64,000 bases of DNA from contig JAOTOM010004377.1 in NCBI GenBank assembly GCA_034440615.1, positions 213,750 to 277,749 of the forward strand, written 5' to 3'. Numbering within the stretch: the first letter of the stretch is position 1; every line of letters begins with the position of its first letter. The notes under the pieces were generated by a model. That model made no database searches. It was not told where the DNA came from and saw nothing but the letters and a program-made list of their open reading frames with translations. Shown piece by piece: positions 51,301-63,623 of this stretch. The DNA comes from Ashinkailepas kermadecensis. Taxonomy: Eukaryota > Arthropoda > Thecostraca > Neolepadidae. Both the position numbers and the translations under genes were made by a program.

Positions 51301-53636
51301 TGGCTTTGTAGCATGCATTTTTTACAGAAGAAATTAACATTTGAGCCTTCCTCGTTGCTTTGATCACAGTATAAGTGCTGTCAACTTACTACCATTTTTC
51401 TTCTCGATAAAAATGCACATTTCGAAGGAAAAAAATCACTTCCGCTACCGGAACTACACGAAGGATTTTTTTGTTGCTTCCTCCATTGGATCTCCCTTGA
51501 CTAGGTGGGATTTTTCACTCCACTATGTGATATTTCACGGCACTAGGTGGGACGCATCCCACCTAGTTAACGTGTTAGAGGAGGCCCTGGCACTTGTGGC
51601 GAAAAAAAACCTGATTCCACCACCAGACCGGATAGTTCCAATTAAAAGGGACAATTTCGACCGAGGTTCTAACGTGCCGCCAGTACGCCGAACCAGCCAT
51701 CCCGTTGCCGAGTTCCTGGCCTTACCAGGCCAGTTGCCAGCTGACCCTCCCAGCCTCGGGCTGTGCGAACGCGTGAAGCGACTCGAATCGACCCCGTCTT
51801 GCCAGGCGCCAGGCTGGGGAGGCCAATGCGGGCCGACGCTCTAGCCAACTAAGCTGTTGGGGCAGTAAACTGACGCGTCCCAGATCCAAATGAAGCACTG
51901 ACATTATAACCCAGGTGCCCTGGGCATGGCCAACCGCGGGGTAAAGAGAAGTTGACTTTCAACTTGCAACACCATTTTCAGCTGTACTTCAGTGTTTATT
52001 ATACGTCACACATGGTTGGTTATTGGTTTTTACGACACGTCGACCGTTGAGTCATATAGCGTCGCCAATCTCTCACGCCGATTGGTCGCGGGCGAAGAGA
52101 AGCGACAGGTGAGATTCGAACCCACAATCTTTCGATTGCGAGACGAGCATCTTACCCCCTAGACCACTCGTCCCCTTCACACATGGTTAGCACGCAACCC
52201 AGGAGACTTAAATTATGTCGGGCTGAAATGCCAGCACTACATGGAGCATACAGCATTTCTCCTTGGATACCAACGTCTACATTCAAATCCACTTATAGCC
52301 AACACGAAGGGCAAGCTGTGTGGTAGCTATACAGAGTGAACTTACAGCTGACGTCGGAGGCTTACTGTTGGCTCAACTTACTACCTGCAATCTACTCCCT
52401 ATGAAACACCTGTGGCAGGTATGCGCGGGAAGGCTCCGAAGTTCGGCGGCAGAAGCTGCGCGGTGTGGCAGGCTTTGGAGGAACTGTGTTTGTGTGGCCT
52501 TTTCATACCGTTGTAATCGCAGGCGTCACAAACCTTTGACCTCGCCTATTCGTGTTGCATCGAGTTCGGCTGGTTAGGGTTTGTTGTGTGTGCGGTCGAG
52601 TGGCCAAATGACCTAACCCGCCCTCGAATGGGAGCGATGTCCGAGTCGCGAGCTTGGACCAAGGCTTCCCGGACACTGAATTATCGGTATATACACGCTG
52701 CCAGGAACACAGTGGAAAATTGTGTGTCGTATTTCATCCTTGTTATGGTCGTGGAGAACTGAAAATCCATTTGCTAGTCAGCTCCGAAATACAGTGACAT
52801 GATATGATTATGATCAATTATTTCTTCTTTTTGTCCAAGGGTGGGGTGGGGGTGGGGTCGGGTGGGGTGGGGGGGTATGTTATGACTAACAATAATCTCC
52901 TGAATTTTCGATCCAGTGAGGTTAAATAGGAATTACTCAATAACTAAATGCATTCAATGTTAAATTCCCAACATTAAGGGTGCATCTAGTCTTTTTGTTA
53001 ATGGCCGAGGGCAAACATTGAAAAGCAAATTCATGGCAGAGAGAAGCTTTGAAAAAAATGTATCAGCTCTCAATACGTGCCTTCGCTCGACCCCCCCCCC
53101 TCCCTCTTAAGTGCAAAGTGCAGATTTCTGTTGCCCGGCCGGTACCCACGACTAAATTAGCTTGGCGAAGAGACAAAAACGGCCGACTTGCAAATGCAGC
53201 AACAGCTTTGTCGTCTTTCCACACCAAAGCCGGTGCGGCGTCGGTCGCACGCACCGCACGCACCGCACGTGTCGACCACATTGGCCGCTAACGTGTCCGT
53301 TTGTCGGCAGCCACCTGGCCCACCGGCTGCGGCAGCGGGCTGACGTCCTGCGAACGCTGCCCTGGTGGCAAATGCATCCAGACCTGCTGCAAGCTGGGCC
53401 GCCCCGGCAGCCGCCGCCGCAGCCGCCGCCGCAGCCGCCGCCGCCGCGGAAAATCGAGCAGCGGCAGTAGATCGAGCGGCGGCAGTAGATCGAGCAGCGG
53501 CGGTAGATCGAGCAGCGGCAGTAGATCGAACAGCGGCAAAAGAAAGAAGAGCGGCAAGCGCGGTGGCAGCAAGCGCAGTGGCAGCAGGGGTGGCAGCAAG
53601 GGTCGTCATGGCTGCAGGGGCAAGTCGTGTCATTGA
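45331..53636 (+). CDS. Secreted Cys-rich, Arg/Ser/Gly-rich cationic protein (two exons)
   Basis: Exon 1 is 45331-45397, with a perfect Kozak context (GCCACCATG), encoding MQLGLMWFIGAVLFAMLAATAS, a signal peptide. Its donor CAG|GTAATC joins the acceptor TCGGCAG at 53310; exon 2 is 53311-53636. The phase fits (G + CC = Ala), giving 130 residues. The mature part starts TWPTGCGSGLTSCERCPGG, then KCIQTCC, an N-terminal six-cysteine cluster. A long tail of Arg/Ser then Gly/Ser/Lys follows, with an 18-bp SGSRSS-type repeat, ending GCRGKSC; eight cysteines in all. The charge is strongly positive. I do not recognise the family; a secreted antimicrobial, matrix or adhesive protein would fit, without proof. 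The 7.9-kb intron hosts PLE, minisatellite and SINE insertions. Another intermediate exon cannot be excluded. The exon 1 end with its donor is triplicated in tandem. Confidence 0.7.
45376..45513 (+). repeat. 46-bp x 3 repeat carrying the exon 1 donor
   Basis: Units start ATGCTGGC at 45376, 45422 and 45468. Units 1 and 3 contain GCCTCAGGTAATCGGGGG; unit 2 has ATTAGGTAATCTGGGG. The first holds the end of exon 1 of secreted gene 3, so three donor sites stand in a row. Confidence 0.95.
45520..46845 (+). other. Intron of secreted gene 3, left part
   Basis: Holds a G run near 45776-45794, an inverse copy of the 43960 repeat at 45945-46015, and unassigned frames. No exon is supported. Confidence 0.4.
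46848..46940. repeat. Single arm of PLE-terminus family 2
   Basis: GAAGTAACCAAATGCTCATAT and GGTCTGATATATTTCGGGC match one arm of the palindrome at 23117-23314, ending GGCCCTTCCTCGGAG. Confidence 0.7.
46941..47324 (+). other. No gene seen
   Basis: Short frames only, intronic to secreted gene 3. Confidence 0.35.
47325..47495. repeat. Degenerate (TGAG)n-like repeat
   Basis: GTGAGTGA/GAGTGAGT tetranucleotide-like units with many substitutions. Confidence 0.7.
47590..48620 (-). pseudogene. Penelope-like element remnant (RT end, linker, GIY-YIG)
   Basis: On the minus strand, in order: FADMNRFHPKLKVTIERI and FIKPMAAPIILL (end of the RT), YISLPFIDDSLTKKV (linker, compare YIRLPFINDALCTRIV in the 57-63 kb copies), CHTKNVMCKINC and ITYIGEITRKVRDGYMEHIR (GIY-YIG nuclease). 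Multiple stops and frameshifts. It is a different, older copy than the 57-63 kb pair, inserted in the intron of secreted gene 3. Confidence 0.8.
48621..49680 (+). other. No gene assigned
   Basis: Probably the degraded 5' part of the PLE up to about 49 kb. 49270-49396 is a GC-richer exon-like stretch (frame VLHPGARPRADALPLLHVC) with an AA|GTAAAT donor, of unknown identity. Confidence 0.3.
49686..49715 (+). repeat. hAT-like terminus CAGTGGCGTAACTAGGG
   Basis: Resembles the left end of the element at 7627. A matching right end was not found, so only one terminus is called. Confidence 0.4.
50080..51010. repeat. Degenerate 35-45 bp GGGGCCC-rich minisatellite
   Basis: About 22 imperfect units of the type GATTTTCAGGGGCCCGGCC plus GACCTTTTGGGCCC. 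It lies just inside a hAT-like terminus, as does the GGGCCC-rich array at 7790. Confidence 0.85.
51011..51714 (+). other. No gene seen
   Basis: Intronic to secreted gene 3. ACTAGGTGGGA(C/T)-like short repeats near 51500-51570. Confidence 0.35.
51715..51865 (-). mobile_element. tRNA-derived SINE, family B copy
   Basis: The minus strand has CAACAGCTTAGTTGGCTAGA (A box) and GGTCGATTCGAGTCGC (B box). The body GCTGGGAGGGTCAGCTGGCA matches the copy at 21745-21920. Confidence 0.65.
52014..52174 (-). mobile_element. tRNA-derived SINE, family A, complete
   Basis: Full head with A box (TGGTCTAGGGGGT) and B box (GGTTCGAATCTC), body and CCAACC tail. TCACACATGGTT is present at both ends (52006-52017 and 52177-52188), a target-site duplication overlapping the tail. 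Confidence 0.9.
52190..53310 (+). other. Intron of secreted gene 3, right part
   Basis: Holds a GGGGTGGGGT run near 52842-52875 and no recognisable gene. Confidence 0.4.
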
Positions 53637-56410
53637 CGCCGCGGTGGCAGCAGTTGCGACGGTGACTGAGCTACGAGCACGTGCATGCTGATCGATGCAA
53701 CACCTGAAACGGAATTTTGGCACGGGTGCAGTCAGGAGTGTATGCACCCCTTATGGTTCCTCTTACATATCTATAGCTCCGCAAAGGGAGCTGTGGGTGG
53801 GGAGGGGGGGCATATGAGTAATAATTTTAAATTGGGAAAGGGAGCAAAATGATTCAATACTGTATAATGGAACTATTTCTTGGGTGTGCTTTAGAAAAGA
53901 TATGCTTCGAAGTCTGATCATTTTTGTGGTGGAAATCATTTCGCCCTACGTCGGCTATTAAGCAATAGTACCTACGCATGTTCGTATGTACACATGAAAA
54001 GCAAAACATCAAAGTACGCCAACCCAAGTTTTCAATGGACTAGCCATTCGAATTAAAGGGGACAAACCACACAGCTGGGGAAAGGTGATTTCAAGGTGGT
54101 AGACAAACACTCTCTGGACCAGATAAAGATATTTCACCTCCGATTGTTTGCTGATTTTTCTGAGTTTGCTCTAATCCTGGGCCTAGCAAGAGTGACCACG
54201 CCACTGTCTACATATGACTAACTTCAACATGCATTCAACTGGACTTGGCACTGTGTGGTGTTTTGGGAGGACCGAGCTATAAATGGCTCGCCTCAGTTCT
54301 GGCACCTTTCCTGTACGCACCTGGCCTACGTGTGGTGCACCATCACTGATGAATATAAAACAGAGCTGGCTGATCCGATTATCACATATCCAATTGAAGA
54401 ACAGTATGAAAACGTGCCTAAGCGGAAGACTACGAGATACTGAGGCAGGGATAGAGCTTCCTATACATTTGATGCAGTCTGGCCCTACCGTCATTGCATT
54501 GTCCCCACCAACTTCTTGCTCTTTTAACACGGAACCACATGGGGTGGGCCCCACCAACCAAGTTGCAGCACTCACTCCCTCCATGCATTGGGTCCAACAA
54601 TAACTTTCAAACTTCTCCACCCATGTTCTGAGGTTTGCATCACATTCGCATTCTTCAAAACGAGGATCGGCATTTTAGCTCGAAACTGTAATGGAGACCG
54701 GGGATGAATGCATCAATTTTTACGCTTGCCGTCCTATAGTCGCTGATTTGTGAAAGACCTCTGAAATTGGATACCACTGCAAGCAGCGTTGGAAATACCC
54801 GACTGTTTTGGACGTCCCGTCCGGAGGGGGCGGGTGGTCACATAGGCCCTTTCTTCACGTTGCGGGCAAGGTCGACCGAGCGACCTTGACCGGTCACCTC
54901 ACGGCTCCCTGTCACGTGAGCGAGCAGGCCGGTCGGGTGGTAGCGTGCAAGAGTGGACTATGAGACTACTTTTGTTCTCCGGAGCCTACATCTAGAAGTG
55001 CCTAGTATTTCAAACCCTGAATGCAATACAAATAAGTATTTTCCCCGCAAACAAGGTTTTGCATTTCTACTCTCGGCAGATGTTTCTTGTTCCAGTGCCA
55101 GGTTCAAAACAGCTCTTTCAATGATGCAATCCACCCCTCTACCAGGGCAAGTTGCATTGACTATCGGGGGGTAGGTTGCAACGTGCATAAAGCATGAAGA
55201 AACACATATATTAAAATATATTATGTATTCAGCACACGATGAAGACAGCTGTATGGGTACTCGCCGCACGCTAGTACAGCAACGAATTGCGATTATTATC
55301 CATTTTTGGCGAAATGGAATCGATTTGACTAGCTCAGCACACAATTACACTTGTTAATTATACGAACAACGTTTTGCCCATGGTGGCAAACAAAGACATC
55401 CCCTTGACTATCCACCTGGAACTATTTCCGGGCAATCTAATCCCGATATATTATGTATTCGCTCACAGCATACAATTAATGGTCATTTTCATCAAAGACA
55501 CTCTGCGTTGAACTGGTCATTATACAACTACTGTCAGTCACCTGAATCACAATAGCGGCAAACATACAAACCATCTGCTTTTGTACAAACCACATGAGCC
55601 CAGTCCTCACAACAGTTGCGAATGTGTTCAGGGCCAATACATGTCCCAACCCAGAAGAACGAAAGAAAACATACTCTTGTCATTCATATAACTCAGAACA
55701 AGACCGGGGCAGGTTGTATCACTGGTTCAACCTGTGCCGCCAACACTGATGCAACAAACCTCATACCCACGTGGACATGTTCCAGCGTGAAACAATGTCA
55801 CATGCCACAGGAGCTCAGCCAAGCCATTCTACCATCTTAGCACCAGAAGTAATTAGTACGATATGTTAGGATTCAATTCAGGATAACGCGTCGAAAGGAA
55901 ACACAAACATTTTATCTTCACCACAAACTATTTACTTACGCGCTCAAAAACCAATGATTACGCGCTCAAAAATAACTCCCCCCCACCCCCATCATCATTG
56001 GTGTTGCCAATTAAACCACATTGCTTGCATATGTGACCGAGTACACTAAAAGTTAAATCGTGAAAATTATTGGTGTTGCTATGGCAGAACCAAATATATA
56101 GGCGTTTCCATCAATAAAGAAAGTTGTTGTATTCCAATATATTTAGCAACATGTTCCTTATTCTTTAAAAGGCAATTTAAATGGCAGCAAAAATATCTGA
56201 ATGGGTGCTACACCGACAATACTAAAAGTTGACGACCTTCCGCTCACCAATTGTTTGGCCAATATGGAATTGGGGGGGGGGGGGGGGCGTGGGCCACGTA
56301 GGGATTTTCAAAATTTAGGAAAAAATTTGGATTTGTCAAAATTTGCATTTTATGTGACTTTCTACCTACATTATGTTCTTGAAGCTTTCGAGATTTGCAT
56401 TGTTCGTTCG
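53637..56410. other. No gene seen
   Basis: 2.8 kb with short frames. Short C and G runs near 53798, 55979 and 56271. No AATAAA was confirmed for secreted gene 3. Confidence 0.4.
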
Positions 56411-56573
56411 TTGGTTGGCTGTTGGTTCTTACGACGCATTTGGCCGCTAGATTATTAGCATTACTAATCACTCACGCCCATCAGTCGTGGGCGGCGAGCG
56501 ACGACAGGTGAGATTGGAACCCACAACCTTTCGGTTTAGAGAGCAATATCTAACCCCAAGACCACTTCGTCCC
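56411..56573 (-). mobile_element. tRNA-derived SINE, family A, diverged
   Basis: Same order of head, body and CCAACC tail as 52014-52174, with many substitutions (GGTTCCAATCTC in the B-box position). Confidence 0.75.
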
Positions 56574-57187
56574 TACGATGCGTATTGCCACTTGATTTCG
56601 TTTCATAGTCGACACAACGCATGTGTCTACATATATAAATGCGTGAATTACTTGGTACATTTGTGACTTAAGGTAACAACAGGTCATGCAAATGACCTTC
56701 GATGATCATAAGATGGAAACAAACAGAAAACCAAACAAACAACAAAAACTTCTACACTGAGAAGGTGGTTTTATTTCGACTTGTAAGCACCAATGTTCCG
56801 TCCTGATCTAAAAATACCGAAGGGCATAGTTCTTAACTTGATTGAAAGTAAAATAAAGTGAAACGTTTTGGCCCACATTGGCAAGGAATACTGTGCTTTT
56901 AATAAAAATTAGATATATTAGATCTCAAACTTTTCGATCATGGATCATTTTCAAGAGTGACAATATTTTGTACACATCAATTCATGACAAAAATCATACA
57001 CTGAAATCACGCACCGAATTAAAATCGCATCCTCGCATATTTTGTCGCCTCAACAAGAAATCACCTTCACATCTCGCATGTACTAAGCTCAACATACACG
57101 GTATGCACATTTCCCAATATCATACATCACACGGATCTCACAATTTCTGCAATCGCCTTCCCTATCGCTCCCTCTCCCCCTCTCTCT

Positions 57188-57192
<5 letters not shown>

Positions 57193-57273
<81 letters not shown>

Positions 57274-57345
57274 GTATATATATCTATATATATATATATG
57301 TATATATACACCCATGCATACATATACACATATATACATATATAC

Positions 57346-57400
<55 letters not shown>
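57193..57400. repeat. (TA)n microsatellite, left arm
   Basis: About 208 bp of TA with interruptions, bordered by CTCTCTC tracts. Its counterpart in the right arm is shorter. Confidence 0.95.
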
Positions 57401-57404
<4 letters not shown>

Positions 57405-57542
57405 TTTCCCTCCCTCTGTCTCTCTCTCTCCCTTTTCCTTGATCACCCCTAGTATCCGTCTCTGGATCATCTCTTCATTCTTCATATCTGACTACTCTGC
57501 TATATGTTTTGTATGAGTGAAAATACCATAAAAAGTGCCTAT

Positions 57543-59950
57543 GTGTGAAATACTAAGGTTATGTGATGTACCATGAGGAGTTCTGGGAATTCATGGTGGG
57601 ATGTGTGTCTCGAATACATAGGGACTCCAAAACCTTCAGATCCGCGTTGTCTCTAGCTGACCCCAATATCTCTACATAAAAATTTACGTTGGTCTCAGAA
57701 TGTTCCATGGATGGGTGGCTTTCGAGCATGTGTTCGCCCATGGGAGTCTAGGAGCGTCTCAAACGTGCGTCACTGAGATGTTCATTGTAGCGCTCCCTGA
57801 TAGGTCTTTTAGTTTCTCCGATATAAAATTAGTGACGGCATGCTTAGCAAACAATTTTGTATATCACGTTCTTTTTAGTGCATTTCCCTTTCAGGCCATT
57901 GGCACAGGTGTGACATACACGGTTGCCAGGAGGACACTGAGGATTTTGCAGGGCTGATTTTACTAATCTGGATTTCAGTGTACTTCCACTAGTCCAGGCC
58001 ACCTTCAAGTTCTTTGTTCGAGATGATTTTACGATCCTTGTGCAAAGTGCATCGTTTATAAATGGCAGTCTAATGTAAGTATCCCCTTCTGTTTTGCCCC
58101 GTTTACTCTGCTTACGTTTGTGCTGCTGTTTTACGCTTTTCCGAAACCAGGTCAGAGCCCTTTTCGCTGCCATCGATACTTTCTACCTCGGGTATCCATT
58201 GGTAACAAACAATTCATCAATGATGCGCAAACTCCGCAAACAAGTGTCCTCGTCCGACGATAGCCTTGCTGCTCGTAACATCTGGGATGAAAGCACTGCC
58301 GATTTCGTGCTCATGGGATGGGCTGAACAATAGTGTAAGATTATTGGGGCGGTCATGGGCTTGACATATAGTTCTGTCGAGTACGAACCATCAGCATGAT
58401 CGGTGAACCATGTATCCAGAAATGCAATGGAGCCCTTGTCTAATGAGTGTTCCAAGGTGAAGGATATTTCTGGGTGCTCCATGTTTATGTTTGTGTAAAG
58501 ATCCATCAGTAATTTAATTCCATGGGTCCAAATGCCAAATGCATCGTCGATGTACCGTAGGTAGATGATCGGCTTCAAAGTTGTCTTCGCTAATAATTTT
58601 GTTTCAAACCAGTGCATGAAGACTATAGCAAGGGGAGGGGCACAGCGGTTTCCCATGGCACCTCCCTTGGTTTGCTTGAAGACTGAATCACTGAATCTAA
58701 GAATGTTGCTATGGTAAATGTGGTTCAGAAACACTTCACAGTCCGGTAAGCTAAGGCCGAATATATTAATATTGTTCACGTTGTGTTCAAGTAGTTTTAG
58801 GACCGCATCAATACCTTCCTGTATTGGAATACTTCCATACACATTTGTTACATCCATAGTGAATGCTATGCTGCCAACCGGCAAGCGCTTTGGAAAGCAT
58901 TCTCGTACTTTGTCCAGATAGCTCCCAGTGTTTGTCAGATGTGCTGGTATGAAAGCCAAAATTTTGGTTAGGATTTTGCACATAAACCAGGAAAGCTTGT
59001 CTAAAGGATCTCCGCATGCTGATACTATGGGATAGTGCTATATCGGGTTTGTGTTTTTTTGGGAGGCCATATAACTCAGCTGTGCGGCTGAAGTGAGGGA
59101 TCAACGGTTGTATATCTTTTGATAATTTCTGGGAGAGGGTGGACTTGATGAGGATGTTGGTTCTGATATCTAGAGTCTTAGTGGGGTTCGGGTGTTTCGA
59201 TACCGGCTGATATTCCGTGGTCAATTTGGTAGCTTTTTGTACGTAATCTGCTTTGTCCATTATGACAAATCCTTTGCATTAATCTGATGGCTTCATGATG
59301 ATGCTGGTGTTGACTTCAAGTTCATTGATGGCCTTACTTTGGTTATCGGTGATGTTATTTGTAACTGTGGGGTGCCTTTTTAAAGATTTCATTAACTTGG
59401 ACTTAAGGTCTCGGAAAATTTCTTCGAATTCTATCGGAGCCTTCGGTGGCTGGAATGCAGGTAAATCTGCGAATGATGGGCGAATGCCTAGGGAATTTCG
59501 TGTTGTGTCGCCGGATAGTTGACTCATCGCCATGTGACCGTTATTGCGCTTAGAATCCCTAACATACCTCCATCTGAGTGCATAGAGCGTACGCTCAATT
59601 CCTACTTCCACTTTTCGCAAGCATGCTCGTCTACGTTGTGTGCAAGAGCGAAATTCGGGCCATAATCAAGCACGTCCAACACTTGGACATCAAGAGGTAC
59701 GTTTGATAAATTTTGTGTGTGCCTATAATGACTATGTCTGGGTATCGGGTTAACAGGCAGATCATGGACAAAAGTTTTAGTACGTATTCCCCGACGAGTG
59801 TGTGAGGCTCGTGCACTGGAAGCCATGGCCACTTGTGACCTAGTGTTCCCACTGCCCTGCAATATGCATCACCTATTACTGAGTGGTGCACAATTCCAAC
59901 GATGCGAACAGCAGCGAGCCTAATTACCTCTCCCCCCACCACGGAAGCCC
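57543..59950 (-). pseudogene. Penelope-like element, left-arm copy
   Basis: Reading leftwards: N-terminal part DYGPNFALAHNVDEHAC and KVEVGIERTLYALRW; FEEIFRDLKSKLMKSLKRHP; RT with FVIMDKADYVQKATKL, AELYGLPKKHKPDI, MDVTNVYGSIPI, GGAMGNRCAPPLAI and the active site YLRYIDDAFGIW; linker YIRLPFINDALC; then CKKxVIYKIVC-type and FYIGETKRPIRERYNEHL (GIY-YIG nuclease) and MGEHMLESHPS. RT plus GIY-YIG identifies a Penelope-like retroelement. It is dead: stops follow NGYPR, precede FYIGET and TPMGEH, and there is a private one after KPSD. Confidence 0.92.
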
Positions 59951-60025
59951 CTCACCGTACAACACAAACAATCACTAGCCAGTTTCTGCAGCTCCGGTAC
60001 CAGCTGTGTAGGCTTGCCGAACACT

Positions 60026-60895
60026 GAGTTCACAAGAAAGCAACAAGCTGTTCGAAGCGTTGTTACTATGGTCATCATAAACGACAGACCATTGCTTATA
60101 TACTGCGCTTTGGTTGGTTGGTTGGTTATTGGTTTTACGACACGTCGACCGTTGAGTCATGTAGCGTCGCCAATCTCTCACGCCGATTGGTCGCGGGCGA
60201 AGAGTAGCGACAGGTGAGACTCGAACCCACAACCTTTCGATTGTGAGACGAACATCTTACCCCTAGACCACTCGTCCCCATACTGCGCTTTGGGAAAGGC
60301 TTTCTTGCCACCAGTACTCATCTGTGCAGTGATATCGCTATGTGCAGTGCTGCTGTCCCTGGCGGTGCCGTCCTGGGCGGTACTGTCCTTGGTAGTGGTG
60401 CTGTCTGTGGCAGTCCTGCCCTGAGCGGTGCTGTTGCCCTCGGTCGTCCTGCCGTTCTCAGTCGCGGTGTTCATCTTGGTGACGCTGCTGTCCCTGAACG
60501 TCCTACCCTGAGGGGCCACAGAACATTGTCTTCGGTGGTGTTGCTATTCCTCTCGGCCCTGTCCTGAGAAACGCTACTGTCTTCCGTGGTACTGCTGTTC
60601 CGGTAGGTTTCGCCGACTTCAAGAATGCCGTTGTTACCGGCAGTGCTCCTGCCATTTCTGGTACTGATACTCTTGGTACTTCTTACCAGAGCAGTGTTGC
60701 AATGAGCGACGTTGTTGCCATTGTTGGTGCTGTTATGTTGGCCGAAGGTACGCTGTTGCTCGGCGTAACCCCCTCCTGGTGTGTAAACAGCTTCCATTGA
60801 TGGTTGTGCACGTCGCTCCAGTAATCGGACTTTCTTCATATGACGAACCCCACTTAGCAATCTTTCCTGACGCAGAATGGCTATCGACCTGTATA
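60026..60895. other. Palindrome spacer
   Basis: Holds the SINE at 60112-60279 and a degenerate GC-rich minisatellite at about 60340-60720 (CTGTCC/GGCGGTRCTG-type units of about 15-27 bp). A frame opening at 60779 runs into the right-arm PLE. Confidence 0.6.
60112..60279 (-). mobile_element. tRNA-derived SINE, family A, complete with TSD
   Basis: Complete element with A box TGGTCTAGGGGT, B box GGTTCGAGTCTC, body and CCAACC tail. ATACTGCGCTTTGG flanks both sides (60100-60113 and 60280-60293), a 14-bp target-site duplication sharing bases with the tail. Confidence 0.93.
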
Positions 60896-63361
60896 GTGTT
60901 CGGCAAGCCCACACAGCTGGTACCGGAGCTGCAGGAACTGGCTAGTGATTGTTTGTGTCGTACGGTGAGGGGCTTCCGTGATGGGGGAGAGGTAATTAGG
61001 CTCGCTGCTGTTCGCATTGTTGGAATTGTGCATCACTCAGTAATAGGCGAATGCATATTGCAGGGCAGTGGGAACACTAGGTCACAAGTGGCCATGACTT
61101 CCAGTGCACGAGCCTCACACACTCGTCGGAGAATACGTACTAAAACTTTTGTCCATGATCTGCCTGTTTACCCGATACCCAGCCATAGTCATTATGGGCA
61201 CACACAAAACTTATCAACTGTACCTCTAGATGCCCAAGTGTTGGATGTGCTTGATTATGGCCCGAATTTCGCTCTTGCACAAAACGTAGGACGAGCATGC
61301 TTGCGAAAAGTGGAAGTAGGAATTGAGCGTGCGCTCTGTGCACTCAGATGGAGGTATGCTACGGATTCTAAGCGCAATAACGGTCACATGGCGATGAGTC
61401 AACTATCCGGCGACACAACACGAAATTCCCTAGGCATTCGCCCATCATTCGCAAATTTACCTGCATTCTAGCCACCGAGGGCTCCGATAGAGTTCGAAGA
61501 AATTTTCAGAGACCTTAAGTCCAAGTTAATGAAATATTTCAAAAGGCACCCCACAGCTAGAAATAACATCACCGATAACCAAAGTATGGCCATCAAGGAA
61601 CTTGAAGTCAACACCAGCATCATCATGAAGCCACCAGATAAATGCAAAGGATTTGTCATCATGGACAAGGCAGATTACGTACAAAGAGCTACCAAATTGA
61701 CCACGGAATATCAGCCGGTATCGAAACACCCGAACCCCACTAAGACTATATATCAGAACCAGCATCCTCATCAAGTCCACCCTCTCCCAGAAATTACCAA
61801 AAGATGTCGTACAACCGTTGATCCCTCACTTCAGCCGCACAGCTGAGTTATATGGCCTCCAAAAAAACCACAAACCCGATATACCACTGCGTCCCATAGT
61901 ATCAGCATGCGAAGATCCTTCAGACAAGCTTTCCTGGTTTATGTGCAAAATTCTAACCAAAATGTTGGCTTTCATACCAGCACATCTGACAAACACTGAG
62001 AGCTATCTGGACAAAGTACGAGAATGCTTTCCAAAGCGCTTGTCGGTTGGCAGCATAGCATTCACTATGGATGTAACAAATCTCTATGGAAGTATTCCAA
62101 TACAGGAAGGTATTGATGCGGTCCTGAAACTACTTGAGCACAATGTGAACAATATTAATATATTCGGCCTTAGCTTACCGGACTGTGAAGTGTTTCTGAA
62201 CCACATTTACCATAACAACATTCTTAGATTCGGTGATTCAGTCTGCAAGCAAGCCAAGGGAGGTGCCATGGGAAACCGCTGTGCCCCTCCCCTTGCTATA
62301 GCCTTCATGCACTGGTTTGAAACAAAATTCTTAGCGAAGACAACTTTGAAGCCGATCATCTACCTACGGTACATCGACGACGTATTTGGCATTTGGACCC
62401 ATGGAATTAAATCACTGATGGAACTTTACACAAACATAAACATGGAGCACCCAGAAATATCCTTCACCTGGGAACACTCATTAGACAAGGGCTCCATTGC
62501 ATTTCTGGATACATGGTTCACCGATCATGCTGATGGTTCGTACTCGACAGAACTATATATCAAGCCCATGACCGCCCCAATAATCTTACACTATTGTTCG
62601 CCCATCCCATGAGCACGAAATCGGCAGTGCTTTCATCCCAGATGTTACGAGCAGCAAGGCTATCGTCGGACGAGGACACTTGTTTGCGGAGTTTGCGCAT
62701 CATTGATGAATTGTTTGTTACCAATGGATACCCGAGGTAGAAAGTATCGATGGCAGCGAAAGGGCTCTGACCTGGTTTCGGAAAAGCGTAAAACAGCAGC
62801 ACAAACGTAAGCAGAGTGAATGGAGCAAAACAGAAGGGGATACTTACATTAGACTGCCATTTATAAACGATGCACTTTGCACAAGGATCGTAAAATCATC
62901 TCGAATAAAGAACTTGAAGGTGGCCTGGACTAGTGGAAGTACACTGAAATCCAGATTAGTAAAATCAGCCCTGCAAAATCCTCAGTGTCCTTCTGGCAAC
63001 CGTGTATGTCACACCTGTGTCAATGGCCTGAAAGGAAATGCACTGAAATAACGTGGTATACAAAATTGTTTGCAAAGCATGCCGTCACTAATTTTATATC
63101 GGAGAAACTAAAAGACCTATCAGGGAGCGATACAATGAACATCTCAGTGACGCATGTTTGAGACGCTCCTAGACTCCCATGGGCGAACACATGCTCGAAA
63201 GCCACCCATCCATGGAACATTCTGAGACCAACGTAAATTTGTATGTAAAGATACTGGGGTCAGCTAGAGACAACGCGGATCTGAAGGTTTTGGAGTCCCT
63301 ATGTATTCGAGACACACATCCCACCATGAATTCCCAGAACTCCTCATGGTACATCACATAA
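60779..63361 (+). pseudogene. Penelope-like element, right-arm copy
   Basis: Same domain order as the left-arm copy in the opposite orientation. The N-terminal frame 60779-61471 ends at a TAG (PAF*PP) where the left arm has CAG. RT 61818-62612 contains MDVTNLYGSIPI, GGAMGNRCAPPLAIAF and YLRYIDDVFGIW, then breaks at a one-base loss near 62600. The nuclease region FYIGETKRPIRERYNEHL is preceded by TAA, and TPMGEHMLES by TAG. The last frame 63179-63361 is MGEHMLESHPSMEH...SSWYIT. No part can make a full protein. Confidence 0.92.
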
Positions 63362-63516
63362 CCTTAGTATTTCACACGTAGGCACTTGTTATGGTATTTT
63401 CACTCATACAAAACAATATAGCAGAGTAGTCAGATATGAAGAATGGAGAGATGATCCAGAGACGGATACTAGGGATGATCAAGGAAAAGGGAGAGAGAGA
63501 GAGAGGGAGGGGGAAA

Positions 63517-63518
<2 letters not shown>

Positions 63519-63605
<87 letters not shown>

Positions 63606-63623
63606 GTGTATATGTATGTATGG

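Noticed and set aside
53365..53691. Poly-alanine frame across exon 2 of secreted gene 3
   Set aside because: It is the +2 reading of CGCCGC/CAGCGG repeats; the Cys-containing frame joins in phase to the signal-peptide exon.
57193..57400. Tyr-Ile repeat frames over this and all other (TA)n tracts
   Set aside because: Pure microsatellite translation.
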